Assembly (NCBI GenBank): GCA_029783825.1
Contig: JAREIK010003411.1
Span: forward strand, 1,801,966 to 1,865,965
Direction of reading: 5' to 3'
Source: Sapria himalayana
Lineage: Eukaryota; Streptophyta; Magnoliopsida; Malpighiales; Rafflesiaceae
Length of the DNA stretch: 64,000 nucleotides
Shown: positions 25,401 to 37,496 of the stretch, in pieces
How positions within the stretch are numbered: position 1 is the stretch's first letter
Layout: each line of letters opens with the position of its first letter
Notes under the pieces: model-generated
What the model saw: only the letters and a program-made list of their open reading frames with translations
Database searches by the model: none
What the model was told of the DNA's origin: nothing
Program-made: the position numbers and the translations under genes

Positions 25401-28400
25401 ATAGAAATAAATAAAAAATATATAAATCAAAGTAGTGTTGGAGGTGGCCGATATGATTTTCATATAGTATCATACTTCTAGAAGGTGGACTTTATCATCG
25501 AGTGCTCAAATGGTGGTAAGGAGGTGGATGACTTTTTTGAATCTGTTTTTTGTATAGCTGATCCATGCAACATCTTTATCATTTTTTATTAATCATCTTT
25601 TGTCTTCACTCAATTGAATTTTATGTATTTTTGAAGCATCTCATAGTAAAATACTTTTTTTTATTTGAACTGCTCTTTCTATATTCCTCTCTCCAATTAA
25701 TGCACCCTAGATATTGTTTAATCTTCATTCAAGTTATTTTTAGCATCCATTTCTCTCTTTCAATCTACCATGACTACCTCATATAGTATTCCAAATGATT
25801 TGGTGCTTCATATTATTCCAATATCCATGCATCTTATTCATTTCTTCAAGAGTTTTTAGAATTGGTCTTCAAACTTTTTATTATGTTAAAATAAAAGCCA
25901 TTTCTTTTTTATGGATATGTTTTTCTCCCATCCTATCTTGCTTTTCAACATTTTTTACTACTCTTGTGCATAAGGAATAGATCCCCCTTTTTAGCTCTTC
26001 CTTGATTCTCTTTCACTCTATTGTACATTTTTTACAATATACAAAATATTTATAAACATACCACATTATGCAACTAAAAAAATGCTCAATGTAGGTTACC
26101 TCATCTTCTTGAATTCCTTCATTTCTTTCCATCTTCTATGTATCAGTCATAGTGGAGGATGAACATTCTTCACAAATTTTGACTGGTCTTTCTCCTTCAT
26201 GTTGGCTTCTTTCATTTTTTTATCTCTTTCTATTTCACTTTTTATGCCCAAAAATGTCAAGGAAGACATCATTAGACACATTGTATCATCTTATTTATCC
26301 TTAGGAACTCTCTTGGCTAGACATAACAAAGTAATAAGGGAATGATGAATTAGTTTGATATAAAATTCACTCTCAAGAAATCCAAGAATCAATATCTCCA
26401 AAAAAAAAATTCATATAAAATAGTACCCAACAAGGATGGTGTATAGTATAATTCTTCTCTCCAAAATAATCATAGAAACATGGAGAATGGAGTAATATAA
26501 ATTAGCATATGTAATATAATTAAACTTTACTCACCAATACAAGTTCTCCCCTTATCAAATATTTGTATGTTCTCTTCGATGTCACTCTCCATGTTCTCTT
26601 TCTATTCATCAATATTTATCAATAACTAAAAAATTTATTAGCCTATGAAGAGATTTAAAATCCTTGCTATCTTTGGTACACGAGAATCTAAGAAACTCAT
26701 TAATAATTCTTCTATAAAAAAAAACTAATCCCTCTCACATAGAAAATATTTTTTTACTTATCTTCCAAATTTACATAGAACTCTTCCACAACCAAGACAT
26801 TCTCCCATTCTCTATGCATACAAAATAATATTCAGAAAGGGAGGAATAAATTTTTTTAATCTCCTCTCTACAATAAACTCCTTTTTGGACAACACAGAGT
26901 CCATCCATTTGTTGGGTTATTTCTGTGGAGTCTAGTTTGTGAGTTGATCCGGATGATGACCCAACCTGGTCCAAAATAAATTTGAGTTACTTTAATAAAA
27001 ATTAATTTTTTGGTCTGTTTTAGGATTTAGGTCATCATGCACATCCGATCCTCTCATGCTTCTTATGAATAAATTCACTGCAACACTATTATTTATAGCA
27101 TTATCAAATATTATACTATATATTTTATTTTGTATTTCCTATTTTATAAATACTTTCATTAGACTATTATATATGAAAGAACCATCATGAGGATGAAAGA
27201 TCTCATAAAATTCTAATTTTTTTTATTTAGTTTCTAGTTAGAATCAATATAGTAAATGGTAATGCTTGCAAAATGAATATCATAATGACTAGTCAATATA
27301 CTATACATCACTAATGTCATTTCATTATATTATATAAGATTTTGAATTATCAATTATTTATCAAACTTATAATCTTTTATTATATATGTTTTACATGTTG
27401 ACATAAGGATCCTATGATTTATGAGCTATATATATTTATACATACAATGCACTAGTCTAAAATATTAATTATCTTCCAAACTCATGTTGTAACTGAATGA
27501 GGTCAATGAACCTAAAATAGATCTAAATCTAATGAACTCATGACTATGTTTGCTTTGCCCATGATCCTATTCATTATATCTATTTAGGTGTCTAATATCA
27601 CCACTAGTTTATTAATTATATATTTTTTATAGTATCTGCAGTGTGTTGAACCTTTTTTGACTTATCTATTTTTTTTTCATTTTAATTATATTAAAGTGAG
27701 TTCAAATTATAATTATTTGTTTATGAAGTCTATATTTTAAGTACCTAGGGAGACATATGACAGAGAGATGAATCAATTTATAGTATTTTAGTTGGGTTGT
27801 CATTATTTAAATCAAAAATATCTAAAATATTAAATTCATTTTTAATACATTTACTATTTTTCATTTTCTAGAATTAATTAGGTTGATGTATAGATAGTTA
27901 GGAGTATATGTTCTATAACTTTAACTCTAATATATAAAATGAAAAAAATATGTAGTATACTTGTACATGACAAAATTTGATAGAATTACACCCATAATTT
28001 TGTTATTTGTCAAATCAAACATTTTCATCAATTAAAAATCTAAATTATGTAGAAAAAAAAAACACTAAAGTAAAAAAAAATTATAGTTTTGAGAAAATAA
28101 GAGAAATAAAGAGAAGAGAGAAGATTGTAGTTTGAGTTTAATAAAAAAAATAAATATACATAATTATAGAATTTTTAAAAATTACACCTAGATTTTCCAT
28201 TGTGTTGCCAATGAGAAATCCTTTTATGATCTATGGATAAATAGTTTAATTGACATTGGGTCAAGCCAATCCAAATTGATCTCGATCAAAAAAAAAATTA
28301 AGTGCCTAAACCACATGTGCTATATCTAGATAAAAAATAAAAATATAGGTCTATGCATTAAATGTGCCTAATCAATTTGGCTTCTTCCCAACCCAAAGGC

Positions 28401-28770
28401 ATGATCTAGGTTGACTAAAGTTGTTTTGTCATCTGGGTCAATGACTCCTGCATGTTGTGCCAAATGCCATTTCACCATGTAGGCCAAACCCCATGATCTG
28501 AGTTATGCAACCATGCCAACTCACTCTTATTCCAGTGTAAGTCTATTCATGTAGGGGCTAGAGCTTTCATGGTTCATTCCAAGGTTGCCTGTCTCATTTT
28601 CCACTTCTACGTGAAATCTATCATAAGATATCATTGAGCTATATTTAGTTATCTCTTGTTTGACCATGTGAAAATCCATTATTCTAAGGTGCACCAATTC
28701 TTACATGGTTGGTGATTTAGATTCAATGAAATTCACCTCTAGTTGTTAATAATATTTTAAGTAAGATTAG
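25401..28770. other. AT-rich intergenic DNA, no gene recognised
   Basis: It contains T-rich stretches (25560-26250) and a 67-codon minus-strand frame at 26771-26974 without recognised motifs. The segment 27170-27265 (CATAAAATTCTAA, TTTAGTTTCTAGTTAGAATC) recurs at 62196-62285. The part at 28220-28700 is less AT-rich but shows no family signature. Confidence 0.5.
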
Positions 28771-28780
28771 CATCCTCTTA

Positions 28781-29010
28781 TTCCATGATTGAGGCCGAGT
28801 TCATTGCAATTGTCAAAAGCTTGGAAAAAAAATTAAGGATAAAAAAGTTTCTAATAGTGTTAGATGTGTTTTGGGATACATTAAAAATTCAAAGTGATAG
28901 TTAACGTGCAATATATCTCTTCAAGAATTCGAGCTCTCATAGTAGCTCGAAGCACATTTTTGTGTCATAGCATTGGATTTGAGATATAATCAATAAAAAA
29001 ATTAGTTGTA
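28781..29010 (+). pseudogene. Ty1/copia RNase H remnant
   Basis: The translation SMIEAEFIAIV near 28787-28819 resembles the copia RNase H segment that reads S-x-x-EAE-Y/F-IA. About 150 bases later SSSKHIFVS and DIINKK resemble the SKHI...Y-FIR-D block of the same domain. It is short, with stops and a shifted frame. Its position just before a polypurine-like GAAGGGGAG and an LTR start supports the call. Confidence 0.55.
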
Positions 29011-29132
29011 CATAAAAAAAATATACACGAATAAACATTTACTTGTATGATAATAATTTTTTAATTATATTACATTTTTATTTATTTAAATATATTCTTG
29101 TGCATCTCTCCATGCAGGATGAAGGGGAGTTT

Positions 29133-30271
29133 TGTTGGGTGTGCTCGGGATAGGTAGACCAACTTGATTTACTTTACTTTGTTGGATTGATTTCTTTATT
29201 AATTAAAACATAGTACATGTTTGTTATGTTAAAGCTACAAATTTTATTTTATTTAGTCACTACTATTTTTTTTTTGGGTTTTTATGCATGTAAGGTACAT
29301 GATAAACCAAAAGTGTGCTACAATTTCCCACCAAATTGGAAAAAATGGAATATTCATATTTTTGAATTTCAACCATTTGATATGAAGTTCAAAAAGAAAA
29401 ACTAGTCAGAAACCTTCATTTTTTCAATAGATGCACCACGACAATATGGTTCCAAAGGCAATAGTCCTCTTTTGTGGAACTTCTTCTTTCTGCTGAACAC
29501 ATCTACACACAAAAATAAAATAATCTTTTTCTACTCTTGATAATATGTATTACAAAATGTATGAGAGGAGAAATATTATAATCACAAATGATTTTTTTTT
29601 GGAAGGGGTTTAATTTGAGAGAATGCTCCTCGATTTTGTCCAAAAATATTGTGGTGTGTGAGTAATTACGTGATGTTGGTGATCTTGCTATGCAGTGTTC
29701 ATGATTTCAACTCGTTGTCATATAAAATTAATGTATAACTTAAAGTTTTCAATAAAAGTTCACCTTAAAGAATATTGTGTGCATATCACCAATATTTTCA
29801 CATGCAAAATATCTTGGTTTACTATTATGAATTTTAGGTTTTCATAAAATCTCTCTATCTATAAATCTTGGTTTGATATGTAGTTTTTTGCGTGTTAAAA
29901 TTATATTCGGTATTTTTATACATGAATAAATTTTTAACTCGAATTTCTCTATAAATTTTGTTTGAATATTTTTGTTTAAAATTTTTGCTTATTAAATTAT
30001 TTTTCTGAAATATTATGTTTGAGTTTGTATTAGAAATGTTCTACCAAAATATATTCAAAAACTATTGTACTAAATTTCTACTAAATAAATGTAAACTCAT
30101 GGTTATAATTGCCTAAAATAAATTTGTTTTTTTTAGAAATTACAATCTAATAAAACTATTTATTAAAATATCTCAATTCAGGTTTTGAAAAGTATACATT
30201 TCATTGTGCTCACAAATAGATGTATCTAGCTAACATAAATAGGTATGAAACCACTAATGACTTTCCCAACA
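29133..30271 (+). repeat. Retrotransposon LTR, 1.14 kb
   Basis: It begins TGTTGGGTGTG and ends TTTCCCAACA, so the terminal TGTTGGG/CCCAACA are inverted repeats as expected for an LTR. A purine run GATGAAGGGGAG just precedes it (polypurine tract of a 3' LTR), while TGATATTAGAGCA (30274-30286), a decayed initiator-Met tRNA primer site, follows it (mark of a 5' LTR). Internal element sequence therefore seems to lie on both sides. No second copy is visible in the window. Confidence 0.68.
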
Positions 30272-30273
30272 AA

Positions 30274-30286
30274 TGATATTAGAGCA
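30274..30286 (+). other. Primer-binding site (tRNA-iMet type), decayed
   Basis: TGATATTAGAGCA differs from the usual plant copia site TGGTATCAGAGCA by two G-to-A or C-to-T changes, the pattern expected from methyl-cytosine decay. It lies two bases after the LTR end. Confidence 0.6.
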
Positions 30287-30429
30287 ATATAGTTTTCTAA
30301 TGCCAAGTTGGATTTTGTGTAGTGTAGGTATTCGTCACTCAAAATACTAAATAAATGGTGCTATTTGGGAAATATAATGTATAGTGCTTTCATGAATACT
30401 AGTATAATTAAAGAGATTTCACTAAAATC

Positions 30430-31000
30430 TTATTTTAAAGAGAAAATAATGAATATTAGTGAAATTGAAGATAATTTGGGTGAAATTGGCTTGACTTGAT
30501 GGAGAAAAACTTATAGCAAAGAGAAGTGATAGAGAATAATAAAAATTCACTAGTCATGACTTATATGCTCTATATTAACCTGAAGTAGTTATATTATCTT
30601 TTCTTAACCATAACTCTACTAAAATAGTCATGATATTCTTTGTACATTATGACTACACTATCAAGCTAACACAAATATCTTGCTATGCAACATAATCATC
30701 ATTGTCATGATAATTTTTTAGAGTTTAGTCATACTAGCTCTAAATCACTTAACCTTTCTGATATTATTTTGATATCATAATAGTTGAGTACCCTATTGGT
30801 ACAAGTAGTCACGACATATTCTAGAGTCATGATTTATTCAACAATTGTAAGTCATTACAATATTTTCCATCACCACTTTTTGTTACTAAGAGAAATGACT
30901 CAATCATGGCCATCCACAATACCATGACACTTCACCCATAAAGCCAACATTAAAGCCATGACCAATTCCAAGCCTCATGACTTAGTCATGGTCATTCATA
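30430..31000 (-). repeat. Probable inverted piece of the CATGAC-rich repeat
   Basis: Read in reverse complement it shows GACCATGACTAAGTCATGAG and GGCCATGATTGAGTCA, like the 1050-1450 part of copy 1. It ends where the copia 5' LTR begins. The similarity is at the level of short recurring words only. Confidence 0.4.
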
Positions 31001-31001
31001 G

Positions 31002-32188
31002 TTTTAGAGTATGCCATAAAAGTTAATCATTAGATGATTCATTTGGTACATTTGTATCATATCTTATATGCAAAAAGACATTATTTTATGATTATTATAT
31101 TTATTTAGATCTGCACAAATATTAGATGAATATAATAATGCCCTATAGTGATTTATTCTAAGGAATACTACTTTAAATTATCCCTAGTCAAGTATTAATA
31201 TTCAAGAATAATATAAATACATTAATACTAGCATGTAGGTTAACTAATATGAGATATTAAGTTAACACATGAGTATATGTTGGAGATCATATACTAAACT
31301 GACATGCTATGAGAATGTTACATGAATTGTTATAAGTATCATACACATTCTCACAATAACTAGTAATATGAATTGTCCTATGACCTAAACTAAGATGTGA
31401 GAATGATATAATCCATGCCTCATAAATCAATCTAGATATTATGGACAAAAGGACTTAGTCGTATAATAAAATAAGTCACGAAATTAGGTTAAGTCGAATC
31501 TATTATATTTGTATCACTTGGGGAGCAATGATGTATTGCTAAATGCTCATTTCTTTAAAAAATGAGATTTTAAATCTATTACTAACATTATGAGAACCTA
31601 TCGGCTCACACACATAAAAATGTATATATATCTGGAGTTCATTTTATTTTAGTTAGACTAAAATAAATTGGGACTAATCTTAAGTTTGAAATTCATTTCA
31701 GATCTTAAACTAATTGGACTAAAGAGTTTGGTATAATTAGTAGATGTTTAGACCATTAAAATAGGCTCAAACTTAAAGCCCACGTTTCTCTCTTTTAGAA
31801 AGGTGTATCATTAATGAAAAATCCTTTTCATTAACGACACATCATTTATATTAATGACACATCCTTTTAGAAAGGTGTGTGAAAAACAGAAAGGTTTCAT
31901 TAATAATACATCCTTTTAGAAAGGTGTGTGAAAAACCAAAAGGTTATATAAAATGGGAGAGATAGAATATGAAAAATGAAATAACGAAGATATGTTTGTG
32001 TGGATACTGCTAGAGGTACATAAACTTAATTGTGCTAGGATTCGACCAAATCATTCAGGATCAAAAGTTTAATTTTGTGCTACAACAAGTAACATCATTG
32101 TCCAACATTTAATTGTATTTACTTGTATCATTGATGAGTTCATAGTCCACTATAAAATTCTGATTTGAAATTTACCAAAACTCCAACA
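31002..32188 (+). repeat. Copia 5' LTR
   Basis: Aligns with 37497-39068 over its whole length, starting with the phrase TAGAGTATGCC and ending CTCCAACA. Relative to the 3' LTR it lacks roughly 330 bases after a GACCTAAA-like word near 31385, and it has fewer copies of a roughly 45-base internal repeat (TTCATTAATGACACATCCTT / TTAGAAAGGTGTGTGAAAAA, 31795-31945). The first bases read TTTTAG where the 3' LTR has TGATAG, so the canonical TG is mutated. Confidence 0.88.
31945..31953 (+). promoter_or_regulatory. Probable LTR TATA box
   Basis: TATATAAAA followed by TGGGAGAGATAG, placed after the internal tandem repeat of the LTR; the same element is at 38825-38833 in the other LTR. Conservation in both copies and position about 240 bases before the LTR end fit the U3/R border. 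Confidence 0.55.
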
Positions 32189-32189
32189 A

Positions 32190-32200
32190 TGGTATTGGAG
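32190..32200 (+). other. Primer-binding site, tRNA-iMet type
   Basis: TGGTATTGGAG lies one base after the 5' LTR and resembles TGGTATCAGAG, complementary to the 3' end of initiator methionine tRNA. Two changes separate it from the usual site. Confidence 0.75.
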
Positions 32201-32599
32201 GGAACTTGCGAATCGTTTTAATCATTTTATGTATTTGTTTATATTTGATATGAACAAACATATTATTTGATTAAACGAATGATTTTTGGGCATTTTGATT
32301 AGTCATGCATAAAGCAGATCTATAATATTAATATGTTTAATATAATACACAGTTTAATATGATTAAATAATATTGTTTATAACTTGTTCATGTTAATTTG
32401 AATTAATATGAATACTAAATTCTATTCACGTGATAAATAAGATTGTAATATGATTACATCAATGAATTAATATATGGTGGTTGGTTAAAGGGATTAGAAA
32501 TTCATATAATTGTTATACGAATATATTTAAATGTTAGATAGTTTTATAGATGAAACCGTGATTTGATTGCAGTCATAAATCAATTTTATAAATCAATTT

Positions 32600-32665
32600 T
32601 TATTATAGTTAAGGGGCTATGCCCTTGGGCCCCACTAGGGGTGATGCCCTAGGACCCCAAATTTA
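32600..32665 (+). other. GC-rich palindromic leader segment of the copia element
   Basis: Repeated GGGGCTATGCCCTTGGGCCCC and GGTGATGCCCTAGGACCCC words form potential stem-loops between the primer site and gag. Similar G/C blocks occur in leaders of plant copia elements; packaging or translational roles are conjecture here. Confidence 0.5.
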
Positions 32666-33584
32666 AATGCCTCATATATGATTAATTTGATTAATTATAA
32701 TCATAATAAAGTGATGTTAGATGTATGTTTTTATGGTGCATGGTTATGGTCCCTTACCCCATATGAATGGATTATGTGTTTCGCTGCTGCAAGTTAAATA
32801 CACCCAATGTGTCGTGCCTTTTAATCTACAATTCAAGTTGTAAAATTTTTTTCTCATCTAATTACCCTCGAATGTAACTCAAGGTCCCTTCTAGTTGTGT
32901 AATGTATGATTAGAATAGTATTATATTAGAAGGTTATTTTAAAGGAGAAAGGAACCAACAACATATGACCTACCGAGAAAGCACTTGGAGAAAATGCAAT
33001 ACCTATAGGTTGATCTTTCAATTTTCTCATTAGCTTGAGAAAATTATTTTAGTTGGGGCCATAATCATGTTACATTTATTTTATGATTGTGCAATATATG
33101 TTGATATATAACTTGCCTAGTAAAATAAATACAAACACATTTAAATGTATGTGATGCATGTTAAATTTGTTATTTTACTAAACAATTAAAGAAATTCCTC
33201 AAATTAAAACTAAGTTAATAAAAGATGCCTACCAAAGTTTGATACTCATTACTGTCTCGATCAATATTAGATAGGTTTGCTAAAGTGAAATATAATTATT
33301 TGATACCCATTAATGTTCACCTAATTATCCAAGAGTTACATTAGATGTATTTGGTAAATGTTACCTACCTAAATAGCCACATTTTGGGTGATTAGCCAAA
33401 GCTAACTCAAGACAAGGTCAAATATGAATCTTGGGTCACTAAAAAATTAATTTAAAGAGAAAATTGAGGGATTATTTTCAACCTAATAATTTAATGGGAG
33501 GATCATTTAATTAAAGGCCTAATTAAATAAATTTTAAATATAATATTAATTTCTACATAATTCTAGATTACCATATCTAAAAAT

Positions 33585-34910
33585 ATGTTAAACAACTTAT
33601 CATTGTAATCTGTCATTGAGAAGTACAAGCTAAATGGAGCTAATTTTATGGATTGGTATAAGAATTTAAAGATTGTCCTCAAACAAGAAAGGAAACTATA
33701 TATCTGAGAGCAGCTTATCTATGAATCATTTGTTCATAAAACTCTTCATGTTTATAAGGATGCTCATAAAAGGTATCAAGATGATACTTTAGATGTAGAA
33801 TACCTTATGCTTGCCACCATGAACTATGAACTTTAGAAGCAACATGAGAACATTAATGCTTATGATATCATTAAACATTTAAAATGACTATATCAAGAGC
33901 AGGCAAGGCATGAAAGATATGAGGTATCTAAGGCATTGTTTCAATGCAAGATGACAGAAGGGAGCCCTATTAGAACTCATGTGCTCAAAATGATTGGGTA
34001 TATTCAAAATCTAGAAAGGTTGAGCTTTCCATTGAGCCAAGAGTTGGCTGCTGATTTATTTTTGCAATCATTGCCTAAAAACTATAATAAATTTGTCATG
34101 AATCACAACATGAAAATTTTTTTCTAAACTTTGCATGAGTTGTTAAGCATGTTGAGAACTGTTGAACAAAATTTAAAAAAGATTAAGACCATAATGATGG
34201 TGCAAAAGGGAAAAGGAAAATGTAAGCCCAAAGGTAAGGATAATGATAAACCCCAAACCAAATGCAAGGAAAAATCTTTTGCATTGAAACCTAAGGGAGG
34301 GGTGGCTAAAATATATACTTGCTTCCACTGTGGTCAAACTAGACATTGGAAGAGGAATTACGAACAATACCTGAAAGAATTGAAAAAGAAGAAAAGAAGT
34401 GAAACTTCTGCCTCAGGTATTAATGTTATCGAAGTCAACCTATCTACTTCTTCATCATGGGTATTAGATATCGGATGTGCTTCTCACATTTGTAATAATG
34501 TGTTGGATCTTAGAAAAAGTAGATTGTTGATCAAAAGCGAGATAGACCTAGGTGTTGGAAATGGTGCTAGAGTTGCTGCTATAGCTATAGGATTCTATAT
34601 TTTATATTTTCCTAGCAGACTTATTTTAGAAATTGAGAATTATTATTATGTGTATGCTTTATCTAGAAACATTATATCTATTTCTTATTTGGACAAAAAA
34701 GGTTTTTCATTTATAATAGAGAACAATTATTTTTCTATTTATTTAAGTGGGATGTTCTATTATAGTGCACAATTAATGAATGGTCTCTGTGTTCTAGACC
34801 TTGAAATCCCAGTTTATAACATAAATACAAAATGGTTAAAATCTGATGATTCAAACCAAACATCTCTGACACAATCACTTAGTCTATATAAAAGAGAAAC
34901 ACATATCTAA
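33585..34910 (+). pseudogene. Copia gag and protease, decayed
   Basis: The frame starts at the ATG at 33585, followed after one stop (33606-33608) by SVIEKYKLNGANFMDWYKNL, a typical copia Gag start. It stays in one frame to 34910 with further stops near 33702, 33834, 33885 and 34125. Gag continues to about 34180. A Lys-rich linker precedes a zinc knuckle (CFHCGQTRHWKRNY, 34318-34360) in which the last Cys is Tyr. The aspartic protease motif follows as WVLDIGCASHIC (about 34459-34494), where DTG is usual and Thr is replaced by Ile. The altered knuckle and active site would probably abolish packaging and processing even without the stops. Confidence 0.9.
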
Positions 34911-34949
34911 ACATAAAGATTGACTTTTAGATTCATTTGATCTTGAATC

Positions 34950-35560
34950 ATATAAAGTATGCAAGTCTTTTCTATTAGGCAAAATGACTAAAACTCCTTT
35001 TACTGGTTAAAGCGAATGAGAAAATGAATTGTTAGGAGTTATATATAGTGATGTAGCTGGCCCTTTCAATATAATAGCTAGAGGAGGCTACCAATATTTC
35101 ATTATATTTACTAATGATTTTAGCAGATATGACTATGTGTATATATTGAAACACAAGTTATAATTCTTTGAAAAGTTCAAAGAATTTAAGAATGAAGTAC
35201 AAAATCAATATGGAAAAAGTATTAAGATACTTCGATCAGATCGAGGGGGTATAAGCCAAGAGTTTCTTTATCATCTAGTTCAGTGTGGGATCATATCCCA
35301 ACTCACTCCACCTGGAACACCACAATGGAATGTTGTATTAGAAAGGAGAAATCATACTCTATTAGACATGGTACGATCAATGATGAGTCATGCAAATCTT
35401 TCTTCTTTCTTCTAGGGACATGCTCTAGAGACATGAAAGATTCCCAAAATATCTTTCATGAAGATTTGGGCTGTGAGGCTTATGTTAGACGTCAAGTCTT
35501 AGAAAAACTAGTACCCAAATTTGACAAATACTATTTTATAGGATATCCTAAATAAACATT
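34950..35560 (+). pseudogene. Copia integrase, decayed
   Basis: Recognisable blocks are CKSFLLGKMTKTPFTG (the end of the zinc-binding part), YSDVAGPF (first catalytic Asp), IKILRSDRGG (second Asp) and QWNVVLERRNHTLLDMVRSM (catalytic Glu region). The usual order and spacing of the D-D-E core are kept, but several stops and at least one frame change after 35400 break it. In an active element it would insert the cDNA into host DNA. Confidence 0.88.
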
Positions 35561-35944
35561 GAAATTCTACTTTTACATTCCCACACAAGGCAAAGTGGTT
35601 ATCATTAAAAATATTATTTTTCTAGAAAGATAATTTATTTCAAGAAAGAACTAGTGGGAGAAAAGTAAATCTTGAAAAAATTCAAGATACACAAACCAGC
35701 ATTGAAACTTTAATGGAACCAGAAATACATGCACTACAAAGTATTGTGGATCATGAACTTGTTACACCACAAGAAGTTATGGAACAACAACCTATTCGAG
35801 TAGAATGAGCTCTACATAAATCAATAGGATATGACATCAGCATGATAATTTTTCTCTTCTCATATCTAATCATGGTGATGTAATGCTTGTTAATCAAAAT
35901 GAGACCACATCCAATCAAGAAGCTATAAAAAGTCCAAATTCTGA

Positions 35945-36970
35945 GAAATGGCTAGATTTCATGATATCTGAAATGGAATCCATGTATACCAACCAAGTAT
36001 AGACTTTGGTTGATCCACCTAAAGGGATAAATCCCATTGGGTGCAAATGGGTTTTTATAAGAAAAATTGACATGGACGGTAATGTGCAAACTTTTAAAAA
36101 GTGACTGGTTGATAAAGGTTTAATACAAATTTATGGTTTTGACTATGATGAAACATTTTCACCAGTTGTGATGCTTAAATCCATTCGGATCTTGCTTGCT
36201 ATTATAGCTTATCATGATTATGAAATCTGGAAAATGGATATTAAAACTACATTCCTAAATAGGAATTTATTCGAGGATGTATACATGACATAACATGAAG
36301 GCTTTGTTGATCCAAAGGTTGCTACAAAGATATGTAAGTTGCAAAAGTCCATTTATGGATTAAAGCAAGCTTCAAGAAGCTAGAATTTTTGATTTGATGA
36401 TGCAATCAAAGAGTTTGGTTTCATTAAGAATGAATATGAACCTTGTGTCTACAAAAAGATTAGTGGGAGCACAATCATCTTTCTTATTTTGTATGTAGAC
36501 AACATATTTCTCATTGGAAATGATATCCATATCCTATAATCTATAAAGGCTTGGCTTGTAAATTATTTCTCAATATAAGACTTAGGTGAAGTTGCCTATA
36601 TATTAGGCATAAAGATCTATAGAGATAGATCTATGAGATTGCTTGGCATGAGTCAGAGTATATATATTGACAAAGTATTTAATCATTTTGCCATGCATAA
36701 TATTAAGAAAGGATTCTTATCAATTTCACATGGAGTGAGCTTTTCTAAGGCTCTATGTCCCTCTACTAAAGAGGAAATGGAATGCACTGATAAAATTCCA
36801 TATGTATCTACTATTGGGTCTATCAAGTATCCCATGATTTATAATCATCCTAATGTCTCATATGTATTAAGCACGATGAGCAGATACCAGTTAGTTCCAT
36901 GTGATAGACACTTGACATCAGTCAAGAATATTATTAAGTACTTAAGAAGGACTCAAAATATTTATTAATA
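35945..36970 (+). pseudogene. Copia reverse transcriptase, decayed
   Basis: Blocks in order: WLDFMISEMESM, GCKWVFIRKIDMDGNV, YDETFSPVVMLKSIR, WKMDIKTTFLNRNL (first catalytic Asp region; usual text is MDVKTAFLNG), ICKLQKSIYGLKQASR, LYVDNIFLIGND (the YVDD box with the second Asp as Asn) and DLGEVAYILGIKIYRDRS. The stretch 36633-36968 continues into the connection region with YLRRTQNIY. There are at least six stops. The YVDD-to-YVDN change would remove polymerase activity. Confidence 0.9.
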
Positions 36971-37440
36971 TATGGAGGTGATGAGGGGCTCATTGTAAAG
37001 GGTTACAATGATGCAAGCTTCCAAACTAACAGGGATGATTCAAGATTGTAGTCAGGTTATGTGTTTTGCTTAAATATTGGTATTGTGAGCTGGAAGAGTT
37101 CAAAGCAAGCTATAGTTGCTGATTCTACTACAGAAGCTAAGTATATTGTTGCTTCTGATTCAACAAAAGAAGCTATTTGGATAAAAAAGTTCATCACATA
37201 ACTTGATGTAGTTCCAAGCATAACTAATCTAGTAGATCTTTATTGTGACAACAATGGGGCTATTGCACATGCTAAGGAACCTAGATTTCATTAGTGATCC
37301 AAACACATACTTTGACAATTCCATCTCATTCAAGAGATTATCGATTAAGGAGGTGTGAAGATATGTAGAGTACCTACATATGACAACATAGTAGACCCAC
37401 TAAACTAAGGCTTTAGCATAGATGAAGCATTATGGTCATA
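36971..37440 (+). pseudogene. Copia RNase H, decayed
   Basis: Starting in frame after the connection domain: GLIVKGYNDASFQTNRDDS, SGYVFCLNIGIVSWKSSKQ, STTEAKYIVASDSTKEAIWI, LYCDNNGAIAHAKEPRFH and SKHI. The catalytic acidic residues (D in YNDAS, E in TTEAKY, D in YCDNN) are mostly kept. Stops interrupt near 37050, 37200 and 37293. The frame dissolves about 60 bases before the 3' LTR. Confidence 0.88.
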
Positions 37441-37496
37441 CTAGGTCACTAGGTATTAGATAATTTAGTGATTGTGCTTTAGTGCTAGTAGAAGAT

